Below are positions 1 to 4,575 of a stretch of 10,705 nt of DNA, in pieces. The stretch comes from Micavibrio sp. UBA7689 (GTDB lineage: Bacteria; Pseudomonadota; Alphaproteobacteria; Micavibrionales; Micavibrionaceae): NCBI GenBank assembly GCA_002482805.1, contig DLGR01000006.1, forward strand, positions 18,468 to 29,172, written 5' to 3'. A program made the position numbers and the translations under genes. A model generated the notes under the pieces. That model made no database searches. It saw only the letters and a program-made list of their open reading frames with translations, and was not told where the DNA came from. Positions within the stretch are counted from its first letter, which is position 1, and the number at the start of each line of letters is the position of its first letter.

Positions 1-1
1 A

Positions 2-292
2 GCCGTTCCGGCATTCGCCGAACATGACGGCACTAAGCACGGCAACCGCGGCGACAAAATGTTCGAAAAACTCGACACGGATAAAAACGGTTCTATTTCC
101 GCACAGGAAAGCACCGATGCCGCGAAGAAAAAATTCGATGAAATGGATGCCGATAAAAACGGCAGCGTGACCAAGGAAGAAGCCAAGGCGCACCATGAAG
201 CCAAAAAAGCCAAATGGGAAAAAATGAAAGCGGAGAAAAAAGCAGCAGAGAAACCTGTTGACGCTCCCGCCGACGCCCCCAAAGCCGAGTAG
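2..292 (+). CDS. Secreted EF-hand protein (5' partial)
   Basis: The reading frame is open from base 2, so the true start lies upstream of the window. The first visible residues, AVPAFA then EHDG, look like the end of a Sec signal peptide cut after AFA, so the protein is probably periplasmic. Two canonical 12-residue EF-hand loops follow: DTDKNGSISAQE and DADKNGSVTKEE. Both have Asp at loop positions 1 and 3, Asn at 5, Ser at 7 and Glu at 12, the usual calcium ligands. The C-terminal third is Lys/Ala/Glu-rich, then Pro/Ala-rich, and is probably helical to disordered. An ATG at 59 is in frame but would begin in the middle of the first EF-hand helix and discard the signal sequence. The stop is six bases before the ECF sigma gene, so the two are very likely co-transcribed. 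Calcium binding is inferred from the loops; the role in signalling is unknown. Confidence 0.85.
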   Translation, partial: AVPAFAEHDGTKHGNRGDKMFEKLDTDKNGSISAQESTDAAKKKFDEMDADKNGSVTKEEAKAHHEAKKAKWEKMKAEKKAAEKPVDAPADAPKAE

Positions 293-298
293 GTTGCC

Positions 299-895
299 AT
301 GGCCGTATTGGCCTCAGTTGACGATAACGATGAAAGCCTGATGCGCCTGATACGGTCAGGAAGCCATCAGGCTTTTTCGATTCTCGTCCGCCGCCATACG
401 GATAAATTTTTCGGAGCCGCTTTCCGCATGACGGGCTCTGCTTCGGAAGCCGAAGATCTTGTACAGGATGCCTTCCTGAAAATCTGGCAAAAGCCGGACA
501 TATGGAAGGAAGACAAGGGCGCGAAATTCACAACGTGGTTTTACCGCATTCTTGTGAACCAGAATATCGACCGCCTGCGCAAAAGACAGAAAATGGTTTC
601 GGACAATTCCATGTTGCCCTATGTGGCGGACTCTGCCGCAGGGCCGGAAATGGAAACAGCGATGAACGAAGAGCAAAGACGTATCGAGAACGCGATGGCG
701 GTTTTGCCCGAAAGACAAAGAACGGCGATCACGCTGTGTTTTTACGAAGGATTATCCAACGCGGAAGCGGCGGACACGATGGGCGTCAAACTGAAAGCGC
801 TGGAATCGCTTTTGATGCGCGCCAAAACAGGACTGAGAGAATACATGAACCATAATATGAACCCACTACAAGGGGAGCGATATGCAACACGATAA
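299..895 (+). CDS. ECF-type sigma-70 family RNA polymerase sigma factor
   Basis: This 198-residue protein has the size and two-domain plan of ECF sigma factors, which replace the housekeeping sigma on RNA polymerase after an envelope or stress signal. Sigma region 2 spans about residues 25-97, with the core-binding helix DLVQDAFLKIW (53-63) and the -10 recognition stretch TWFYRILVNQNIDRLRK (79-95). Region 4 spans about 127-185 and includes LPERQRTAITLCFYEGLSN and a helix-turn-helix (AEAADTMGVKLKALESLLMRAK). The weak linker between the domains and the absence of region 3 fit the ECF group. The start at 299 has an AGG-type ribosome site seven bases upstream, just after the EF-hand stop. The 3' end overlaps the next gene by 14 bases, implying coupled translation with the candidate anti-sigma factor. 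Target promoters are not identifiable here. Confidence 0.93.
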   Translation: MAVLASVDDNDESLMRLIRSGSHQAFSILVRRHTDKFFGAAFRMTGSASEAEDLVQDAFLKIWQKPDIWKEDKGAKFTTWFYRILVNQNIDRLRKRQKMVSDNSMLPYVADSAAGPEMETAMNEEQRRIENAMAVLPERQRTAITLCFYEGLSNAEAADTMGVKLKALESLLMRAKTGLREYMNHNMNPLQGERYATR

Positions 896-1181
896 TTTGA
901 ATGAATGGCTGAACAAGCGCATGACACCCAAAGCACGGCCCGATCTTGCCGAACGCATCATCTTCACGGCCCTGCATGCGGGACAGGAAAAGCCCCACGC
1001 GGTGTGGAGCGCGATCTGGAAAGATGTGATGTCGATGGTGGTTATTCCCCATCCGTCGGTGGTGGTGGCCACGGGGATCATCCTCGGCGTCGTCATCGGC
1101 ATGCAAACAGGCGAAGGACTTTCCATGCTGGAGCAGGACTGGTCTTCATTTCTTGATGTGAACGAAGGAGGCTGGTTATGA
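882..1181 (+). CDS. Small single-pass membrane protein, candidate anti-sigma factor (CnrY-like)
   Basis: This 99-residue protein starts inside the end of the sigma gene (14-base overlap), with a strong AAGGGGAG ribosome site. Residues 1-50 are soluble and mostly helical (DNLNEWLNKRM, then DLAERIIFTALHAG). Residues about 59-74 form one hydrophobic membrane segment (SVVVATGIILGVVIGM), leaving a short tail of about 25 residues. There is no zinc-binding HxxxCxxC motif, so it is not a ZAS-type anti-sigma factor. Size, topology and position between an ECF sigma gene and a periplasmic sensor-like gene match CnrY, which holds CnrH at the membrane with a short cytoplasmic helix. I see no clear sequence-level family signature, so the anti-sigma role is inferred from context. 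Its stop overlaps the next start (ATGA). Confidence 0.72.
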   Translation: MQHDNLNEWLNKRMTPKARPDLAERIIFTALHAGQEKPHAVWSAIWKDVMSMVVIPHPSVVVATGIILGVVIGMQTGEGLSMLEQDWSSFLDVNEGGWL

Positions 1182-1672
1182 ACCCGCGTATGAAACTGAT
1201 CTTCACGATCTCCATACTGCTCAACATCGTTTTTATCGGTGTGGGTGCGGGGATGTTCTATAAGTTCTGTCAGGATATTCCGATCCCCGGCACGATGAGC
1301 CCCGATGCGCGCGCATTCGTTGCCCGCACATACCAAAACGGCCGCGAGGAAGTGAAGCCGTTGATCGAAGAAGTGAAAGCGCGCCGCAAGACAGTGGAAA
1401 ATATTCTCACCTCCGACAATTTCGAGCGCAAATCCTATGACAAGGCGGTGGACGACCTGTTGGACACGCAAGGCAAAATCATGCGCCACCGCGCCGACAC
1501 GATGGGGAAAGCGTTAAACGAGCTTTCCGATGACGACCGCAAGAAATTTTCCAAGGAAATCATCAACGGTCTGACGCCCGGACGTCCGCGCCACAAAGGC
1601 AAATGGAAGAACCATGACAAAGACCGCGGTGGTGAAGAGCGCAAAAGCGAAAAAGATTCTGACAAACCATAA
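1178..1672 (+). CDS. Membrane-anchored periplasmic sensor-like protein (Metal_resist / CnrX-CpxP type)
   Basis: This 164-residue protein starts in the ATGA overlap with the previous gene, behind a strong AAGGAGG ribosome site. Residues 7-30 form an N-terminal membrane anchor (LIFTISILLNIVFIGVGAGMF), placing the rest in the periplasm. Residues 41-130 are charged and helical: SPDARAFVAR, then REEVKPLIEEVKARRKTVENIL, a Phe/Tyr-containing turn, and QGKIMRHRADTMGKALNELSDDDRKKF. This helical-hairpin pattern is typical of the Metal_resist/CpxP superfamily that includes CnrX. His104 and Met109 could be metal ligands, but the N-terminal His-x3-His pair that CnrX uses for Ni/Co is absent. The C-terminal 35 residues are extremely charged and probably disordered. 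The operon suggests it controls release of the sigma factor; the ligand (metal, misfolded protein or other) is unknown. Confidence 0.75.
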   Translation: MNPRMKLIFTISILLNIVFIGVGAGMFYKFCQDIPIPGTMSPDARAFVARTYQNGREEVKPLIEEVKARRKTVENILTSDNFERKSYDKAVDDLLDTQGKIMRHRADTMGKALNELSDDDRKKFSKEIINGLTPGRPRHKGKWKNHDKDRGGEERKSEKDSDKP

Positions 1673-1701
1673 TCACGTGCGCGTCTGAAATTTGCGCAGG
1701 C

Positions 1702-1757
1702 GGCACCCGACTTGGTATTATTACTTTAGACAAGAATAATATTAAAGAACGGGTGCC
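1702..1757. repeat. Long interrupted palindrome in the leader of the 1762 gene
   Basis: An outer perfect 8-bp pair (GGCACCCG at 1702-1709, CGGGTGCC at 1750-1757) encloses an inner 11-bp pair (TTGGTATTATT at 1712-1722, AATAATATTAA at 1735-1745; nine Watson-Crick plus two G-U if read as RNA). The arms are separated by unpaired AC on the left and AGAA on the right, with a 12-base loop at 1723-1734. There is no T-tract after it, so it is not a standard terminator for the upstream operon. The inner arms coincide with a plausible -35/-10 pair, so it may be an operator. If transcription arrives from upstream it would instead form an RNA hairpin next to the start codon. Confidence 0.8.
1712..1740 (+). 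promoter_or_regulatory. Candidate sigma-70-type promoter for the 1762 gene
   Basis: TTGGTA (1712-1717; four of six to consensus) and AATAAT (1735-1740; five of six) are separated by exactly 17 bases. Transcription would begin near 1747, giving a leader of about 15 bases before the ATG at 1762. Both hexamers lie within the arms of the palindrome at 1702-1757, as expected for a regulated promoter. The -35 box is weak, so confidence is moderate. Confidence 0.45.
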
Positions 1758-1761
1758 ATAT

Positions 1762-2181
1762 ATGAAGAACTCATCCTCTCGCGGCGGCGGGCTTTCGGGC
1801 TTTGGCTCCAACAAATTCGAAGCCGACGGCGCATATTCCAAAATCATCGGTGAAATCGAAGACATCCGAAGCGCACCGGGCAGCGGCGGGCGCAAACGCG
1901 TTGTCGTGAAGGAAAAGGACAAGATTTATTCCCGCGCCTATATCGACATCGATGCAAAGATGGGCGCCGAACTGGAAAAAAACGAAACCTATGTCTTCGA
2001 TGTGAAGGAAAAAGAAACCGCGTCCTACGGGCGGCGCGACCGAAAAAAATACGGCGCTTTCAACACGTTCGAATGTGACAAGGAGCCCGACGATTACGAC
2101 CCCTCTGCCGTGCATCAGGAACAGTTCTCCCGTTTCGGCGGCAGCGGCCGACTAAAGTCCGGTAAACGGACGAAATTTTAA
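1762..2181 (+). CDS. Hypothetical protein, charged with Gly/Ser-rich ends
   Basis: I do not recognise this 139-residue protein. It has no signal peptide or membrane segment and should be cytoplasmic. The N-terminus (SSSRGGGLSGFGSN) and C-terminus (RFGGSGRLKSGKRTKF) are Gly/Ser/Arg-rich and probably disordered. The centre (about residues 18-95) is strongly charged, with alternating segments that could form beta strands, such as KDKIYSRAYIDID and ETYVFDVKEKE. The basic ends could bind nucleic acid, but that is only a guess. A GTG at 1753 is also in frame, but it lies inside the right arm of the palindrome, so I prefer the ATG at 1762; neither has a strong ribosome site. Its TAA overlaps the stop codon of the convergent trhO gene by four bases with no terminator between them. 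The codon use resembles its neighbours, so it looks like a resident gene. Confidence 0.75.
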   Translation: MKNSSSRGGGLSGFGSNKFEADGAYSKIIGEIEDIRSAPGSGGRKRVVVKEKDKIYSRAYIDIDAKMGAELEKNETYVFDVKEKETASYGRRDRKKYGAFNTFECDKEPDDYDPSAVHQEQFSRFGGSGRLKSGKRTKF

Positions 2182-3062
2182 AGGAAGATTTCGTCTTTCT
2201 TAAACTGAGAATGCCGCATACGCAATGATGCGGCTTTTTCTTTGGTCAAAGACGCGGCGCAGCGGGGGCAGGAAACACCTTCTTCATATTCGGGCGTTTC
2301 CATGTCGCCTTCTTTCAACGGGAAGCGGCAGCCATAGCAGATATCGTGATTGCCTTCTTCCAATCCATGACCGACGGCAACGCGGCGGTCGAATACGAAA
2401 CATTCGCCTTCCCATTGGGATTGATCGGCGGGAACGGTTTCAAGATATTTCAAAATACCGCCCTTGAGGTGGTAGACCTCTTCGAAGCCGTGCGCGAGCA
2501 TATAGCTTGATGCTTTTTCACAGCGGATGCCGCCCGTGCAGAACATGGCGACTTTCTTTTGCTTCGCGGGATCCATTTTTTGGGCGACGAAATCTTTGAA
2601 ATCCGTGAATTTTTGAATGTCGGGATCGATCGCGCCTTTGAATATGCCCACCGCGGTTTCGTAATCGTTACGCGTGTCGATGAGCGTGACATCGGGGTCT
2701 GCGATCAACGCATTCCAATCCTGCGCTTCGACATATTGTCCGACTTTTTGCGTCGGGTTGGCTTCGGGGGCCGCCATGGTGATGATTTCTTTTTTCACGC
2801 GCACTTTCATGCGCAGAAAAGGTTTTCCCGTGGAAGAGGAGTATTTGAGCTCGCCTGATTTTACGCCCGCGATTTTGTCCAGTACGGCGATGATGTTGTC
2901 GAGTTTTTCGCCTATCCCTGCGATGGTGCCGTTGATGCCTTCGGGGGCGATCAAAATCGTGCCGCAGATATTGTTTTCGACGCAGGCGTCTTTGATGGCG
3001 GCCTGCACGGATGGCAGGTCGTTCAGTTCAACGAAACGATACAGGGCGGCAACGGTCCACAT
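2178..3062 (-). CDS. trhO: tRNA uridine(34) hydroxylase TrhO (rhodanese-like, YceA family)
   Basis: TrhO enzymes hydroxylate uridine 34 of certain tRNAs in an oxygen-dependent way, the first step to 5-oxyacetyl-type wobble modifications. This 294-residue protein has the family plan. An N-terminal alpha/beta domain carries the hallmark LIAPEGINGTIAG (37-49) and FLRMKVRVKKEI (82-93). A rhodanese domain follows from about residue 105, with VTLIDTRNDYE (125-135), and the active-site loop CTGGIRC (Cys175 and Cys181) leading into EKASSYML. The C-terminal tail has a CYGC...CPRC cysteine quartet that could bind zinc. The ATG at 3062 has no ribosome site but lies just past a good promoter, so translation is probably leaderless. 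It faces away from the lipoprotein gene at 3163 and converges on the 1762 gene. Confidence 0.93.
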   Translation of the reverse strand: MWTVAALYRFVELNDLPSVQAAIKDACVENNICGTILIAPEGINGTIAGIGEKLDNIIAVLDKIAGVKSGELKYSSSTGKPFLRMKVRVKKEIITMAAPEANPTQKVGQYVEAQDWNALIADPDVTLIDTRNDYETAVGIFKGAIDPDIQKFTDFKDFVAQKMDPAKQKKVAMFCTGGIRCEKASSYMLAHGFEEVYHLKGGILKYLETVPADQSQWEGECFVFDRRVAVGHGLEEGNHDICYGCRFPLKEGDMETPEYEEGVSCPRCAASLTKEKAASLRMRHSQFKKDEIFL

Positions 3063-3069
3063 GGGCGTG

Positions 3070-3099
3070 GTTATACGCCAAAAGGGCCTGAAATTTCAA
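3070..3099 (-). promoter_or_regulatory. Promoter of trhO, very close to the start codon
   Basis: On the minus strand a -35 box TTGAAA (3094-3099; five of six to consensus) is followed after 18 bases by a -10 box TATAAC (3070-3075; five of six). The -10 ends eight bases before the ATG at 3062, so the predicted start site near 3062-3064 leaves no room for a ribosome site. The -35 box is one arm of a small inverted repeat (TTTCAA 3094-3099, TTGAAA 3105-3110) in the shared region with the divergent lipoprotein gene. Confidence 0.55.
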
Positions 3100-3162
3100 T
3101 CTTTTTGAAAACGCACGATAATGATAGCTTTATAGTCTTAAACATAGTCATAAGGAGAGATT

Positions 3163-3513
3163 ATGAAGTTCAAACATGTCGTTTTGTTGGGTGGCCTGAT
3201 GATGCTGTCCGCTTGTATTTCTACGGGCCAGAAATATCCCGGATTCTCGTTGGCTGATCCTGTTTTACAGCGTGATGCTAGCCCTATGGTTATCGCTGCT
3301 GCCTCACAAGCTGTAAAAGGTAATTGCCCTAATTATAATATCTTGCATACAGCGGTTGCAAAACAGCCGAATAGATTTTACAACGTCAATAATGGTGCAT
3401 GGATAGAAAAGTGGCTGGTTGATGCGTGTGGCCAACCAATTTATACGTACGTCACGTTTGCTCCTGATGTCAACGGCGGTGGGACCACATTCACGGTCAG
3501 CTTGAAAAGATAA
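3163..3513 (+). CDS. Small lipoprotein of unknown function
   Basis: This 116-residue protein has a lipoprotein signal peptide: basic MKFKH, hydrophobic VVLLGGLMM, and a lipobox LSAC with Cys18 as the lipidated residue. The mature part is about 98 residues and would sit in the inner or outer membrane facing the periplasm. It contains two further cysteines, in GNCPNYN and DACGQPI, which could form one disulfide, and ends in a strand-rich stretch (PIYTYVTFAPDVNGGGTTFTVSLKR region). I recognise no family. The start has a good AAGGAGAG ribosome site. The gene stands alone, ends in a strong terminator, and is AT-richer than its neighbours (24 of 60 bases are G or C at 3301-3360), which may reflect separate ancestry. 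Confidence 0.8.
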   Translation: MKFKHVVLLGGLMMLSACISTGQKYPGFSLADPVLQRDASPMVIAAASQAVKGNCPNYNILHTAVAKQPNRFYNVNNGAWIEKWLVDACGQPIYTYVTFAPDVNGGGTTFTVSLKR

Positions 3514-3520
3514 CCGTGAA
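3490..3520 (+). repeat. Inverted repeat spanning the lipoprotein stop codon
   Basis: TTCACGGT (3490-3497) and ACCGTGAA (3513-3520) form a perfect 8-bp pair with a 15-base spacer. The right arm begins at the last base of the TAA stop. It lies about 12 bases before the main terminator hairpin, so the transcript would end in two consecutive hairpins. Confidence 0.6.
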
Positions 3521-3531
3521 AAAATAGAAAT

Positions 3532-3564
3532 AAAAAAGCCGGATATTTCATCCGGCTTTTTTTT
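3532..3564. terminator. Bidirectional intrinsic terminator
   Basis: A perfect 7-bp stem (GCCGGAT 3538-3544, ATCCGGC 3550-3556) with loop ATTTC is flanked by six A on the left and eight T on the right, so it works as a Rho-independent terminator in both directions. It ends the lipoprotein gene on the + strand. On the - strand it lies right at the stop codon (3563-3565) of the cysteine-rich lipoprotein gene. Confidence 0.93.
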
Positions 3565-3796
3565 AGAGGCATTTTCCGCCGGCTTCGGAGAGCGGTAAAC
3601 AGAAGAGCCCGCCTTCCTTGCCGTCCGCATCCGCGAAACAGACCACGGGGTAGCCGTCTGGTTTGCAGATCGAATACACGCCCGCCACAGTGAACTGGCG
3701 TTTCAAGGCGCCGTCGCCGCAGGCGGCCAACGTGAGAAGGCCGACACCGCAAATGGCCGCGATGATCAGGTTGCGTTTTGTCATGAATTTTTCCAT
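3563..3796 (-). CDS. Small cysteine-rich lipoprotein
   Basis: This is a 77-residue protein from the ATG at 3796, or 73 from the ATG at 3784. The signal sequence (TKRNLIIAAICGVGLLTLAAC) has a lipobox LAAC, with the lipidated Cys26 in the longer numbering. The mature part is about 52 residues with four evenly spread cysteines (44, 53, 66, 76), enough for two disulfides in the periplasm. I recognise no family. The ATG at 3796 shares one base with the TetR stop (TAATG), indicating coupled translation. The ATG at 3784 gives a more usual basic N-terminus and has GGAAA about seven bases upstream, so it may be the real start. Co-transcription with the repressor gene suggests both fall under its autoregulation. 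Confidence 0.75.
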   Translation of the reverse strand: MEKFMTKRNLIIAAICGVGLLTLAACGDGALKRQFTVAGVYSICKPDGYPVVCFADADGKEGGLFCLPLSEAGGKCL

Positions 3797-4452
3797 TACG
3801 CGGCGCCTGCTGCGGATTGGGCTGCGCGGCTTTGAAGGGTTTGAACACCCATCGCACCACGCACCATTTCGATAAGGTTCTTCGCGAAGGTGTCATCGAG
3901 GTTCTGGCCGGACATCAGGCGGAAGATGATCGGGCCCAGGATAACGTCGATGGCGACTTCCACGTCGATAGATTCGCGGAACGTGCCTTCGTGTTTGCCT
4001 TTTTGGATGTAGTAGGCGAGGGAGTTGTAACGATCCTGGAAGAAATTCTTAACGAGCGCCTTGAGGATTTCGACGTCGCCCTGGCATTCGCCGATGATTT
4101 CCGCAACGATGCGTCCGTTCTTGCCCGTCAGCTGGCGGACCAGCTTTTCGATCTGATTCTGAATCCCTACGAATGGTATCGAAGCCTGGGGCATGAAGTT
4201 CTGAAAGCCCGGTTGGTTGAACACGGCTTCCATCACGACGGATTGTTTGTTCGGCCACCAGCGGTAGATGGTCGTTTTGCCAACTCCGGCTTTCTTTGCA
4301 ATGGCTTCGATGGAGATCTTGCTTACGGACATGTGCGTAAGAAGACGACGCGTTGCGTCCAAAATGGCTCTACGGCTCTCTTCGGAGCGCGGTCTGCCCG
4401 CTTTGAATTCGTGTTCTGCTTCAGGCAAATTTTCGGCACTGGAAATCTGCAT
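3796..4452 (-). CDS. TetR/AcrR family transcriptional repressor
   Basis: This 218-residue protein has the classic TetR layout. After a basic GRPRSEESRRAILDATRRLL (19-38) comes the helix-turn-helix ISIEAIAKKAGVGKTTIYRWW (46-66) followed by PNKQSVVMEAV. The remainder is the helical ligand-binding and dimerisation domain; its FRESIDVEVAIDVILGPIIFRLM section resembles the TetR_C_11-type C-terminal domains, a family-level impression only. The Ala-rich tail (AAQSAAGAA) is probably disordered. The start has AGAGGA seven bases upstream. A palindrome lies over its promoter, so autorepression is likely. The only gene in line with it is the small lipoprotein downstream; there is no efflux pump or enzyme divergent from it here, so its effector and wider targets cannot be read from context. 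Confidence 0.92.
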   Translation of the reverse strand: MQISSAENLPEAEHEFKAGRPRSEESRRAILDATRRLLTHMSVSKISIEAIAKKAGVGKTTIYRWWPNKQSVVMEAVFNQPGFQNFMPQASIPFVGIQNQIEKLVRQLTGKNGRIVAEIIGECQGDVEILKALVKNFFQDRYNSLAYYIQKGKHEGTFRESIDVEVAIDVILGPIIFRLMSGQNLDDTFAKNLIEMVRGAMGVQTLQSRAAQSAAGAA

Positions 4453-4491
4453 AGGGATGTCCTCTTCGTTCTTATTTGTGATTTATACGAT

Positions 4492-4520
4492 ACGAACGGT
4501 TTTATATTAAAACGGTTCGT
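4492..4520. promoter_or_regulatory. Probable TetR operator (29-bp palindrome)
   Basis: ACGAACGGTTTT (4492-4503) and AAAACGGTTCGT (4509-4520) are inverted copies matching at 11 of 12 positions around a 5-base centre. The site lies 40 bases upstream of the tetR start. On the minus strand it covers a possible -10 box TATAAA (4501-4506) and lies just inside a weak -35-like TTGCGC (4523-4528, spacer 16). The size, symmetry and overlap with the promoter are what is expected of an autorepressor's binding site. Confidence 0.78.
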
Positions 4521-4542
4521 GCGCGCAATTTCCGCGGAAGAG

Positions 4543-4551
4543 TTATCCACA
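4543..4551 (+). other. Single perfect DnaA-box sequence
   Basis: TTATCCACA at 4543-4551 matches the consensus DnaA box TTATNCACA exactly. It lies in the 123-base gap between tetR and the ATP-grasp gene, four bases after a 10-bp palindrome TTCCGCGGAA (4530-4539). I see no other box or AT-rich unwinding element nearby, so it is not an origin; regulation by DnaA is possible but unproven. Confidence 0.5.
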
Positions 4552-4575
4552 GGACCTTAAGACGATATGGAATTC

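Noticed and set aside
866..1489. A 207-codon open frame on the - strand
   Set aside because: It crosses the anti-sigma and sensor genes on the opposite strand and its translation has a patchwork composition with no domain.
1673..1757. Terminator of the sigma operon
   Set aside because: The hairpin at 1702-1757 has no run of T after it and its arms overlap a promoter-like sequence.
3817..4560. A 247-codon open frame on the + strand
   Set aside because: It is antisense to the whole tetR gene, whose helix-turn-helix and ribosome site are clear. The translation has no recognisable domain.
4520..4560. Replication origin or plasmid replicon at the DnaA box
   Set aside because: There is only one box, no AT-rich unwinding region, and no dnaA, dnaN, repA or parAB gene nearby.
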